A stretch of 64,000 nt of DNA, taken from positions 1-64,000 of the forward strand of contig DASXDL010000018.1 in NCBI GenBank assembly GCA_036490715.1, read 5' to 3'. Both the position numbers and the translations under genes were made by a program. This DNA comes from FEN-1191 sp036490715. Its GTDB lineage: Bacteria > Pseudomonadota > Gammaproteobacteria > Steroidobacterales > Steroidobacteraceae. Below are positions 20,494 through 28,597 of this stretch, piece after piece (position 1 is the first letter of the stretch; each line of letters opens with the position of its first letter). The notes beneath the pieces are model-generated. The model saw only the letters and a program-made list of their open reading frames with translations, was not told the origin of the DNA and did not search any database.

Positions 20494-21281
20494 TGTTTGC
20501 GCTCGAGCAGCATCTTCTTGATCGCGCCGATGGCCTTGGCCGGGTTCAGATCCTTGGGGCAGGCCTCGGTGCAGTTCATGATGGTGTGACATCGGTACAG
20601 ACGAAACGGATCCTCGAGCGCATCCAGGCGCTCGCCGCTCGTCTCGTCACGGCTGTCGACGATCCAGCGATAGGCGGCCAGCAGCGCCGCCGGGCCGAGA
20701 TAGCGTTCCGAGTTCCACCAGTAGCTGGGGCAGGCGGTCGAGCAACAGGCGCACAAAATGCACGCTGACGGGCGATCGATGCGCTGCTGCTCTTCCTTGG
20801 ATTGCAGCCGTTCGCGATCCGGCGGTGGCGGCGTGTGGCTGCGCAGCCACGGCTTGACCGAGGCGTACTGGGCGTAGAAATCGGTCAGGTCGGCGACCAG
20901 ATCCTTGATCACCGGCAAGTGCGGCAGCGGATAGATGCTGACCTCATCGCTGCCGAAATCCGCGCACGCCTTGGTGCAGGCGAGCGTATTCAGGCCGTTG
21001 ATGTTCATCGCGCACGAGCCGCAGATGCCCTCACGGCAGGATCGGCGCAGCGACAGCGTCGGATCGATTTCGTTTTTTATCTTCAGCAGCGCGTCGAGCA
21101 CCATCGGCCCGCAGTTGGCCATGTCGAGTTCATAGCTGTCGACGCGCGGACGCGCGCCGCTCGCAGGATCAAAGCGATAGATACGGAAGCGGCGCACGCT
21201 GCGGGCGCCGGCGGCTGCCGGGTGGCTCTTGCCGGCGCGGCGATCGATACGGGAATTCGGCGGCAGCCTGAACTGGGCCAT
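20490..21281 (-). CDS. sdhB: Succinate dehydrogenase iron-sulfur subunit SdhB
   Basis: 263 residues. Carries electrons from SdhA-bound FAD to quinone through three Fe-S clusters. Ligand motifs: CREGICGSCAMNINGLNTLAC for [2Fe-2S], CILCACCSTACP for [4Fe-4S], and CHTIMNCTEACPKDLNP for [3Fe-4S]/[4Fe-4S]. A short N-terminal basic extension (about 25 residues) precedes the ferredoxin domain. The ATG at 21281 lies 2 bases after the sdhA stop. Peripheral membrane subunit in complex II. Confidence 0.98.
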   Translation of the reverse strand: MAQFRLPPNSRIDRRAGKSHPAAAGARSVRRFRIYRFDPASGARPRVDSYELDMANCGPMVLDALLKIKNEIDPTLSLRRSCREGICGSCAMNINGLNTLACTKACADFGSDEVSIYPLPHLPVIKDLVADLTDFYAQYASVKPWLRSHTPPPPDRERLQSKEEQQRIDRPSACILCACCSTACPSYWWNSERYLGPAALLAAYRWIVDSRDETSGERLDALEDPFRLYRCHTIMNCTEACPKDLNPAKAIGAIKKMLLERKQ

Positions 21282-21283
21282 GT

Positions 21284-23068
21284 TCAATACACCCGGGCCT
21301 TGGGCGCGATGACTTCGATGTCGCTGGTCAGAGTGTGCAGATGCACCGGGCGATAGTCGATGCGGGCGCGGCCGTCGGAGTCCACCCAGCACAGGCTGTG
21401 CTTGAGCCAGTTGGCATCGTCGCGCTGCGGGAAGTCCTCGCGCGCATGCGCACCCCGGCTCTCCTTGCGGTTGGCCGCCGAATGCACGGTCGCCACCGCC
21501 TGCAGCAGCAGGTTGTGCAGTTCGAGGGTCTCGATCAGATCGGTGTTCCAGATCAGGCCGCGATCCGAAACCGCGACGTCGGCAAAACTGGCAAAAGTCT
21601 CCGACAGCCGCTCGATGCCCTGCTGCAACGACTCGCCGGTGCGAAACACCGCGGCGTCGGCCTGCATGATGCGCTGCATTTGCAGCCGGATCGCCGCCGT
21701 CGGGCGCGAGCCGCTGGCGTAGCGCAGCCGGTCGAGACGCGCCAGCATGCGTTCGACACCATGCTTCGGCAGCGCGCGCTGCGTGGCACCGGGCTTGATT
21801 GACTGCGCGCAATGGCGCGCCGCCTCGCGCCCGAACACCACCAGATCGAGCAGCGAGTTGGACCCGAGCCGGTTGGCGCCGTGCACTGAAACGCAGGCGG
21901 CCTCGCCGACCGCCATCAGCCCGGGCACCACAGTGTTCGGGTCGCCGTCCTTCAGCGTGACCACCTCGCCCTGGATGGTGCAGGGAATACCCCCCATGTT
22001 GTAGTGCACGGTCGGCAGGATCGGAATGGGCTCGCGCGTGACGTCGACGCCGGCAAAGATTCGCGCGGTATCGGCGATTCCGGGCAGGCGTTCGTGAATC
22101 ACCGCCGCGCCCAGATGCTCCAGATGCAGAAAGATATGGTCCTTATGCTCGCCGACGCCGCGCCCCTCGCGCATCTCGATGGTCTCGGCGCGACTCACCA
22201 CATCGCGTGACGCCAGGTCCTTAGCGTTGGGGGCATAGCGCTCCATGAAGCGCTCGCCGAGCGAATTGGTGAGATAGCCGCCCTCGCCGCGCGCGCCTTC
22301 GGTGATCAGACAGCCCGAGCCGTAGATTCCGGTCGGGTGAAACTGCACGAATTCCATGTCCTGCAGCGGCAGGTCGGCGCGCAGCACCATGCCGCCGCCG
22401 TCGCCGGTGCAGGTGTGGGCTGAGGTGCAGGAGAAATAAGTGCGGCCGTAGCCGCCGGTGGCCAGGATGGTCGTCTGCGCGCGAAACCGATGCAGCTTGC
22501 CGTCGGCCAGATCCAGCGCCACCACCCCGCGGCACTCGCCATCCTGCATGATCAGGTCGATGGCGAAGTACTCGATGTAGAACTCAGCCTGATGTCGGAT
22601 CGATTGCTGGTAGAGAGTGTGCAGCATCGCATGCCCGGTGCGGTCGGCCGCCGCGCAGGTGCGCTGGGCGATGCCCTTGCCATAGTGCGTGGTCATGCCG
22701 CCAAATGGTCGCTGGTAGATGCGCCCATCGTCGGTGCGCGAGAACGGCACGCCGTAGTGCTCCAGCTCGATCACGGCCGCGGGCGCCTCCTTGCACATGA
22801 ATTCGATCGCGTCCTGATCGCCGAGCCAGTCAGAGCCCTTCACCGTGTCGTACATGTGCCAGCGCCAGTCGTCCTCGCCCATGATCCCGAGCGCGGCGCT
22901 GATGCCGCCCTGCGCAGCCACGGTGTGACTGCGGGTGGGAAACACCTTGGTGATGCAGGCGGTCGCAAGACCGGCCTCGGCCAGGCCCAGGGTTGCGCGC
23001 AGGCCGGCGCCGCCGGCGCCGACCACCACCACGTCGTAGGTGTGATCGACGAACTCGTAGGCGCTCAT
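21284..23068 (-). CDS. sdhA: Succinate dehydrogenase flavoprotein subunit SdhA
   Basis: 594 residues, normal length. Oxidises succinate to fumarate. GAGGAGLRA is the FAD-binding dinucleotide motif, and H48 in PTRSHTVAAQGG is the site of covalent FAD attachment. GGYGRTYFSCTSAHTCTGDGGGM and QFHPTGIYGSGCLITEGARGEGG carry the active-site region. The ATG at 23068 overlaps the sdhD stop (ATGA). Assembly is served by SdhE and probably the DUF1674 protein in the same operon. Confidence 0.99.
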   Translation of the reverse strand: MSAYEFVDHTYDVVVVGAGGAGLRATLGLAEAGLATACITKVFPTRSHTVAAQGGISAALGIMGEDDWRWHMYDTVKGSDWLGDQDAIEFMCKEAPAAVIELEHYGVPFSRTDDGRIYQRPFGGMTTHYGKGIAQRTCAAADRTGHAMLHTLYQQSIRHQAEFYIEYFAIDLIMQDGECRGVVALDLADGKLHRFRAQTTILATGGYGRTYFSCTSAHTCTGDGGGMVLRADLPLQDMEFVQFHPTGIYGSGCLITEGARGEGGYLTNSLGERFMERYAPNAKDLASRDVVSRAETIEMREGRGVGEHKDHIFLHLEHLGAAVIHERLPGIADTARIFAGVDVTREPIPILPTVHYNMGGIPCTIQGEVVTLKDGDPNTVVPGLMAVGEAACVSVHGANRLGSNSLLDLVVFGREAARHCAQSIKPGATQRALPKHGVERMLARLDRLRYASGSRPTAAIRLQMQRIMQADAAVFRTGESLQQGIERLSETFASFADVAVSDRGLIWNTDLIETLELHNLLLQAVATVHSAANRKESRGAHAREDFPQRDDANWLKHSLCWVDSDGRARIDYRPVHLHTLTSDIEVIAPKARVY

Positions 23069-23451
23069 GCCGCGCTCCGCAACGCCACGCGCAGCACCGC
23101 GTACACGCCGGCGGCCGCCACCAGGCCGTGCAGCAGTGTGTTCAGCAGCAGCGCCGCTGAGCGCGACAGAAAGCCGCCGACGTAATCCTCGATCACCACC
23201 TGCACGCCCAGCCATGAGTGCCAGCTCGCCAGCAGTAGTGTCAGGATCAGCAGCAGCGGATTCCAGCCCGCGCCAATCCAGCTCGTGACCGTGCGAAAGT
23301 CCGCCGCCGGCAGCGACAGCAGCTGCAGCAGTAGCCATACGATCAGCGGTGCCAGCGCGATCGCGGTCACGCGCTCGGTCAGCCAGTGGCCGACACCGTC
23401 ACGCGCACTGCCGTGACTCAAGACGCGCGCCAGCGGGGCCCGCAGACTCAT
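23065..23451 (-). CDS. sdhD: Succinate dehydrogenase membrane anchor subunit SdhD
   Basis: 128 residues with three predicted transmembrane helices (about 27-47, 61-83, 97-122). Family features are GHWLTERVTAIALAPLIVW near the start and a HSWLGVQVVIEDY segment, where the His ligates heme b and the YxD-like residues form part of the quinone site. Position between sdhC and sdhA fits. ATGA overlaps on both sides. Confidence 0.93.
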   Translation of the reverse strand: MSLRAPLARVLSHGSARDGVGHWLTERVTAIALAPLIVWLLLQLLSLPAADFRTVTSWIGAGWNPLLLILTLLLASWHSWLGVQVVIEDYVGGFLSRSAALLLNTLLHGLVAAAGVYAVLRVALRSAA

Positions 23452-23840
23452 GCCGCGCCCGCGCCGGGTCGAAAGATCAGGTAAATGCAGATCGCGGCCG
23501 CAATCAGCGTGACCACCATCACCAGCACCGCACTGCGGCGGGCGTCGACGCGCTCGTAGCCGAAGCCCAGATCCCAAGCCAGATGGCGCAGACCGTTGCA
23601 GAAGTGATAGATCAGGGCGGTGACCGCCAGGGCGGCGATGATCTTGCCGGCCGCCGACGTCAGCAGCGGCACCAGCGCCGCGAAGGCGCTCGGCCCGAGA
23701 CTGGCACTGACCAGCCACGCCACCAGACCGAGCAGCGCGAATGCCAGCGCGACGCCGGTCATCCGGTGCAGGATCGACAGCGTCATCGTGTAGCCCCACC
23801 GGTACACCGTCAGGTGCGGTGACAGCGGCCGTTCAGCCAT
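23448..23840 (-). CDS. sdhC: Succinate dehydrogenase cytochrome b556 subunit SdhC
   Basis: 130 residues. Opens with RPLSPHLTVYRWGYTMTLSILHRMTGVAL, the SdhC signature (RPLSPHL and SIxHRxTG). The heme-ligand region is ALIYHFCNGLRHLAWDLG. Three transmembrane helices. It anchors SdhAB to the inner membrane and binds quinone with SdhD. Twelve bases downstream of the DUF1674 gene. Confidence 0.97.
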   Translation of the reverse strand: MAERPLSPHLTVYRWGYTMTLSILHRMTGVALAFALLGLVAWLVSASLGPSAFAALVPLLTSAAGKIIAALAVTALIYHFCNGLRHLAWDLGFGYERVDARRSAVLVMVVTLIAAAICIYLIFRPGAGAA

Positions 23841-23852
23841 GCTGGCTCCCCA

Positions 23853-24023
23853 TCAGAAATCGATGCAGCGACCGCCGCGTTCCCAGTCGCCGTAGCGCGT
23901 CGGATCCGGTGCCAGCGTGTCTGCGACCGGTACCGGCGGTGCCGCAGGCGGTGGGGGTGGTGCGCTCAACTCGGGCGCGGACGGTTCGGACCCCGTGTCG
24001 GATCCTGCACTTACGGCCGGCAT
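23853..24023 (-). CDS. DUF1674 / SDHAF4-like small protein
   Basis: 56 residues (ATG at 24023; starts up to 24053 are possible). A Pro/Ala-rich disordered N-terminus is followed by the diagnostic C-terminal motif DPTRYGDWERGGRCIDF. This motif defines DUF1674, the family of the eukaryotic SDH assembly factor SDHAF4 that binds flavinylated SdhA. It lies 12 bases before sdhC in the same direction, so it is the first gene of the sdh operon and probably a chaperone for SdhA. Easily missed because of its size. Confidence 0.85.
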   Translation of the reverse strand: MPAVSAGSDTGSEPSAPELSAPPPPPAAPPVPVADTLAPDPTRYGDWERGGRCIDF

Positions 24024-24103
24024 GCGGACAAGTGTGCCAGAATTGCAACCCACCGACCACCGCGCGATGCGTGCACGGAGGCGGGAAAATACGGCTGCTA
24101 CAA

Positions 24104-24982
24104 ATGTTCGAGCGCGACGCTGTTTGTGTGCTCGACTACCTCGGTACGCTGCGATTCAGCGGTGCCGACGTCGAGAAATTTCTGCAAGGCCAGTTGTCGA
24201 ACGACGTGTCGACGCTGACGCCGGGCAGTGTGCTGCGCGCCGGCTTGCATAATCCACAGGGCCGAACGCTGGCACTGCTGTGGTTGATCGCCACCGAAGG
24301 GCACGAAGTGCTCGCACTGCTGCCGCGCGAACTGCTGCCGGCCATCGCTGCGCTTCTGCGCCGCTACGTGCTGCGCGCCAAGGTGGTCATCAACGATGAC
24401 AGCAGCGACCTGCGCGTGCTGGGCCTGCGCTCGCCCGAGGCCGGCGGCGCACTGCCGGGTCAGCGCGTGGCGTACGCTGCGCGCACCGACGAGCGCGCGC
24501 TGCTGCTGCTGCCGGCCACGTCGGTGTTGCCTTCGGCGCCTTTGATGTCACGCAGTGCATGGCGCGCGCTCGATCTTGCGGCCGGACTGCCGCAGGTGTA
24601 CGGCGCCACCACCGGGCAATTTGTCGCGCAGATGCTGAACCTGGACTGCATCGAGGCCATCTCCTTCAGCAAGGGCTGTTACACCGGGCAGGAAGTTATC
24701 GCGCGCGCGCATTATCGCGGCCGCATCAAGCGCCGGATGCAGCGCTTCGCCAGCCAGACCCCGCTCAGGCTGACTCCCGGTGACAGCGGCAAGCTGGCCG
24801 ACGGGCGCAGCTTTCGTGCGGTCGAGACTCTGGAACTGGCGGACGGGGGCTGCGAGTTTCTGGCGGTGGCCGCGCTGCCGGGCAGCAGCGCCGAGGCCGA
24901 AGCCGGTACGCCGGCGGCGGGCCCGGCCGCCGATGGGATCGCCTGCCGCGAGCTGCCGCTGCCGTACGCGCTGCCGGACTAG
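24104..24982 (+). CDS. ygfZ: tRNA-modifying protein YgfZ (folate-binding, Fe-S related)
   Basis: 292 residues. The diagnostic motif FSKGCYTGQEVIARAHYRG carries the family cysteine (KGCYxGQE). The N-terminal GcvT-like fold is recognisable (FLQGQLSNDVSTL, GLHNPQGRTLALL). YgfZ is a folate-binding protein needed for maintenance of certain Fe-S enzymes such as MiaB; context next to the Fe-S-rich SDH operon is common. The ATG at 24104 is chosen because the upstream frame runs into the divergent sdh leader and is not protein-like. Converges with the EAL-domain gene, sharing CTAG at the stops. Confidence 0.94.
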   Translation: MFERDAVCVLDYLGTLRFSGADVEKFLQGQLSNDVSTLTPGSVLRAGLHNPQGRTLALLWLIATEGHEVLALLPRELLPAIAALLRRYVLRAKVVINDDSSDLRVLGLRSPEAGGALPGQRVAYAARTDERALLLLPATSVLPSAPLMSRSAWRALDLAAGLPQVYGATTGQFVAQMLNLDCIEAISFSKGCYTGQEVIARAHYRGRIKRRMQRFASQTPLRLTPGDSGKLADGRSFRAVETLELADGGCEFLAVAALPGSSAEAEAGTPAAGPAADGIACRELPLPYALPD

Positions 24983-27666
24983 CGCGGCTCGCTGTTGGTG
25001 ACGGCCTTCAGAACCCGCTGCGGCTGGGCGACGCCGTAGCCCTGGGCAAAATCCACGCCGATGTTCTTGAGCATCTGGATGATCTCGGCATTTTCGGCAA
25101 ACTCGGCGATGGTCTGCTTGCCGGTCAGGTGCCCGATCTCGTTGATCGAACGCACCATCTCGCGATCGATCGGATCGTGCAGAATTTCGCGCACGAAGCT
25201 GCCGTCGATCTTCAGGTAGTCGACCGGGAAGTGCTTCAGGTAGCCGAATGAGGACAAGCCGGTGCCGAAGTCGTCGAGCGCGAACTTGCAACCCAGTTCC
25301 TTCAGCGCCTGGATGAAGCGGTTGGCCTGCGAGAAACTGGCCACCGCCGCGGTCTCGGTAATCTCGAAGCAGATCTTGGTGGCATCCAGTCCGGAACGGT
25401 GGAACTGGTCGATGACGTAGGGCAGAAACTTGTCGTCGCCCAGGCTCTGACCCGACAGGTTGATCGAGCACATCGCCAGACGTTCGCGCTCGTCGGCTTC
25501 CGATACCAGCCAGCGCAAAGCATTCTCGATCACCCAGCGGTCGATGTTCGGCGTGATGCCATAGCGCTCGGCGGCGGCGATGAAGCTGTCGGGTGAGACG
25601 ATGCGGCCATTCTCGTCGCGCATGCGCAGCAGTAGCTCGTAGTGCGCGCCGGTTTCGGGCACCTGCAGCGGCAGGATCGGCATGCGGAACAGCTCGAAAC
25701 GGCCCTCCTCCAGTGCCGCGTTGATGCGCGCGGCCCACTGCATCTCGCGCCGGCGGCGCATCAGCTCGATGTCGTTCTCGGCGAAGCTGTGGACCCGGTT
25801 GCGGCCCTGTTCCTTGGCGGCCGCACAGGCACTGTCGGCGGCCGACAGGATCGAGGCCACGTCCTCGTTGTCGGCCGTGATCGGCACCACGCCGATACTG
25901 GCGCCGAGGCGGAACACGCGCTCTTCCCAGCTAAAGCGGAAGTTGCGCACCGCTTCGCGCAGCGATTCGGCCATGCGCATGGCCTCATCCAGCGTGCAGC
26001 TCTCCAGCAGCACGCCAAACTCGTCGCCCCTGAGACGCGACAGCGTGTCGCGCCAGCGCACCTTGGATTTCAGCAATGCTCCCATCTGGCCAAGCAGCGC
26101 ATCGCCGGCGCTGTGACCGCAGGTGTCATTGACAATCTTGAACTGATCGATGTCCAGGTAGCACAGCGCGTACGAGGCCTCGCGCGCCTTGGCGCTCTTG
26201 AGCGCGCGTTCCAGGCGCGCTTCGAACTCGCGCCGATTGACCAGGCCGGTCAGCACGTCGTGACTGGCGTGATAGCTCAGACGGCGGTTGAGTTCGCGCG
26301 ATTCGCTGACGTCGTGGAACACCAGCACTCCGCCGTCGACCTTGCCGCTGCCGGATCGGATCGGCGAGGCGGTGCTCTCGACGTACAGCTCGTTGCCATC
26401 GCGGCGGATCAGCAGCATCGGGCGCACCGACTTGATCGGGCGCGCGCGCCGGATCGACACCGACAGAGGATTCTCCAGCGGCTCGCAGGTCTCCTCGTGA
26501 AAGGCGCGAAAGATCTCCTCGACCGGGCGTCCCATCGCATCTTCGAGCCGCCAGCCGGTGAGCTGCTCGGCCACCGGGTTGATGTAGTCGATGGTCGAGG
26601 CCGCGTCGGTGGTAATGACGCCATCGCCGATCGACTGCAGCGTGATCTGGGCGCTTTCCTTCTCGCGGAACAGCGCTTCCTCGTACAGCTTGCGCTCGGT
26701 GATGTCGAGTTCGACTCCGACTAGGCGCAACAGCCGGCCATGGGCATCGAGCTGCGCCTTGGCGCGGCTGATCACCCAGCGCCACTCGCCATTGCGATGG
26801 CGCATGCGGTGCACGCTCTCGAAGATCGGACTCTTGGCCGCTACATGCTCGCGAATCGCCGACTGCACCCGCGACATGTCGTCCGGGTGCACCAGGCTGC
26901 GCCAGTCGAAACCGCCCTTGAGGTCGGCCTCGTCGTAGCCCAGCATCGCGCGCCAGCGCGGCGAGAAATACACGTCGTGGCCCTCGACGTCGAAATCCCA
27001 CAGGCCGTCGTTGGCGGCCAGCTCGGCCAGGCCGTTACGCTCCTCGATACGCGCCAGCTGCATCGACAGTCGCAGCCGCTCCAGCCCGATCGCCAGGCTG
27101 CTCCCGAGTAGCTTCATCAGCAGCTGCAGATTGACGTCGAAGCCGCCGCGCGGCAAACCGAAAGCCAGGCCCAGCAGCCCGGCGGGCCGGTCCTTGATGC
27201 GATAAGACACCAGCAGCGCCGACCCGATCGCCAGCTCCGAGAGCGTGCCGGCATCCTCGACCTGATCCTTACGCGGCGAGGCAGTATCGCGAAATTCAGA
27301 CAGCCGCAGATGCTCGAAGCGGGAATTCACCCACGGCAGCGAGGTGGTCGGCGTGCCGCGCAGGGCTTCGGGTTGACACTGGGCGAAGTGACCGCGCGCG
27401 CACAGCACCGATTCAATGTGCTGTCCGGTCTCATCCAGCTGCGCGACAAAGGCCGCGTCGGCCGAGGCCGCATCACGAAAAGTCTCAAGACAGCGCTGCA
27501 GGGACTCGTCGAGGTGCTCGTGGTCGAGATTCTGTAGATCGACTGCGATCGTGGTGCAGGCAACGTCGATGCCGGGCGTCGGGCGATCCGTCTTGCCGGT
27601 CCAGAATTGCGGAGCGATGACGTCGGACGCCGATAGGTCTGTCATGGTGCCCGGCGGCTTTGACAT
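24979..27666 (-). CDS. GAF-PAS-PAS-GGDEF-EAL protein, probable c-di-GMP phosphodiesterase
   Basis: About 895 residues. Order: GAF-like N-terminal region; PAS domain (GLWDFDVEGHDVYFSPRW, then a PAC segment ending DITERK); second PAS (SIGDGVITTDAASTIDYINPVAEQLTGW); GGDEF domain with RGDEF at about residue 543; EAL domain with ELLLRM (Glu about 677), SINLSGQSL, CFEITETAA, LDDFGTGLSS, LKIDGSF and AEFAENAE. All usual catalytic residues of an EAL phosphodiesterase look present, so it probably hydrolyses c-di-GMP, with GGDEF either active or a GTP sensor. The start is uncertain: ATGs at 27690, 27666 and 27645. 27666 is chosen because GAGAAT lies 9 bases before it. Confidence 0.93.
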   Translation of the reverse strand: MSKPPGTMTDLSASDVIAPQFWTGKTDRPTPGIDVACTTIAVDLQNLDHEHLDESLQRCLETFRDAASADAAFVAQLDETGQHIESVLCARGHFAQCQPEALRGTPTTSLPWVNSRFEHLRLSEFRDTASPRKDQVEDAGTLSELAIGSALLVSYRIKDRPAGLLGLAFGLPRGGFDVNLQLLMKLLGSSLAIGLERLRLSMQLARIEERNGLAELAANDGLWDFDVEGHDVYFSPRWRAMLGYDEADLKGGFDWRSLVHPDDMSRVQSAIREHVAAKSPIFESVHRMRHRNGEWRWVISRAKAQLDAHGRLLRLVGVELDITERKLYEEALFREKESAQITLQSIGDGVITTDAASTIDYINPVAEQLTGWRLEDAMGRPVEEIFRAFHEETCEPLENPLSVSIRRARPIKSVRPMLLIRRDGNELYVESTASPIRSGSGKVDGGVLVFHDVSESRELNRRLSYHASHDVLTGLVNRREFEARLERALKSAKAREASYALCYLDIDQFKIVNDTCGHSAGDALLGQMGALLKSKVRWRDTLSRLRGDEFGVLLESCTLDEAMRMAESLREAVRNFRFSWEERVFRLGASIGVVPITADNEDVASILSAADSACAAAKEQGRNRVHSFAENDIELMRRRREMQWAARINAALEEGRFELFRMPILPLQVPETGAHYELLLRMRDENGRIVSPDSFIAAAERYGITPNIDRWVIENALRWLVSEADERERLAMCSINLSGQSLGDDKFLPYVIDQFHRSGLDATKICFEITETAAVASFSQANRFIQALKELGCKFALDDFGTGLSSFGYLKHFPVDYLKIDGSFVREILHDPIDREMVRSINEIGHLTGKQTIAEFAENAEIIQMLKNIGVDFAQGYGVAQPQRVLKAVTNSEPR

Positions 27667-27755
27667 TTGGCCCGAATTCTCGCACAGCACTGCCGAAATA
27701 CAAGCTAAGCCGCTGATTTATTGACACACGTCTAGGATTGGGTCGCCCGGAACGT

Positions 27756-28511
27756 CTACCGGGTACTCTGCAGGGCGGCCTGGGCGGCCTTGAACGCGGC
27801 GTGCAGGGACTGCTCCATTTCCCGCTGCAACTCGGCCAAGGCCGCAGGTTCGAGCGCCCGCGGCACCAGCCGCGGCGCACCGATGCCAATCGCAATGCGC
27901 GCGAACGGCCAGGGCAGCACGAAACGATCCCAGTGAAAGAGCGTAGCGCGCGAGGCGGCGAACGACAGTGGCAACATCGGCCGGCCGGACATCTGCGCCA
28001 GCAGGATCGCGCCCGGCTTGAACTTGAAACGCGGGCCGCGCGGTCCGTCCGGCGTGATGATCGGCGACACCCGCTCGTGCATCAGCGCTTCGAAATAGGT
28101 CTTCAGAGCCAGCGCGCCGGTGTGCGATGAGGAACCGCGAATCACCGCCCCGCCTGCGCGCCGCACGATCATGGCGCCAAGCTCACCGTCCACCGACGGA
28201 CTGATCAGGAAGCCGAGCCGGAACTTGCAGCGCTGCTGCTCGCGCAGCAGGTAGCGGGCGCAGAACAGCTGATGCTGGTGCCAGTAGCACGGCAGGAATG
28301 ATGGCCAGCGGGCCAGCACCTGCTGCAGATGCTCTTCACCGGCGACGGCGACGATACGGCAACTGCGCCACCACAGTCGGATGATTCCCAGCAACAGCGG
28401 GGCGGCCAGCGCATACACGCAGCGGCGCACAGGACCCATGCGCCGGCCGGAGACCGTGACCCGCCGGTAGATGGTATTGCGCAACGAACCGTCGGGCTTT
28501 TGTTCGCTCAT
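27756..28511 (-). CDS. DUF374 family lysophospholipid acyltransferase-like protein
   Basis: 251 residues with an N-terminal hydrophobic helix (CVYALAAPLLLGIIRLWW). The DUF374 pattern is clear: CYWHQHQLF, SPSVDGELGAMIVRRAGG, RGSSSHTGALAL and ITPDGPRGP. This family belongs to the acyltransferase superfamily but its substrates are mostly unknown; lipid A or related glycolipids are suspected. It is divergent from the pigment cluster (ATG 28511 against 28598) and may share its regulatory region, suggesting a linked function in lipid modification. The ATG at 28511 is preferred over 28613, which would overlap the neighbour. Confidence 0.87.
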   Translation of the reverse strand: MSEQKPDGSLRNTIYRRVTVSGRRMGPVRRCVYALAAPLLLGIIRLWWRSCRIVAVAGEEHLQQVLARWPSFLPCYWHQHQLFCARYLLREQQRCKFRLGFLISPSVDGELGAMIVRRAGGAVIRGSSSHTGALALKTYFEALMHERVSPIITPDGPRGPRFKFKPGAILLAQMSGRPMLPLSFAASRATLFHWDRFVLPWPFARIAIGIGAPRLVPRALEPAALAELQREMEQSLHAAFKAAQAALQSTR

Positions 28512-28580
28512 GCGGCGTGCCACCGATTGTGCGCGACGGCCGGGAGCCCGGCAAGGCGCGGATTTGCCTGCGCTTCGGGC

Positions 28581-28586
28581 TAGAAT
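28581..28586 (+). promoter_or_regulatory. -10-like element (TAGAAT) before the pigment cluster
   Basis: GGC-TAGAAT-CGCGCG lies 11 bases ahead of the ATG at 28598, matching the pattern seen at lepA and others. No convincing -35 or ribosome binding site is seen, consistent with a near-leaderless transcript. Confidence 0.4.
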
Positions 28587-28597
28587 CGCGCGCTCAT

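Noticed and set aside
21282..21812. N-terminal extension of the sdhB frame within sdhA
   Set aside because: It lies entirely antisense-free inside sdhA in another frame and is not SdhB-like; ATG 21281 gives the expected N-terminus.
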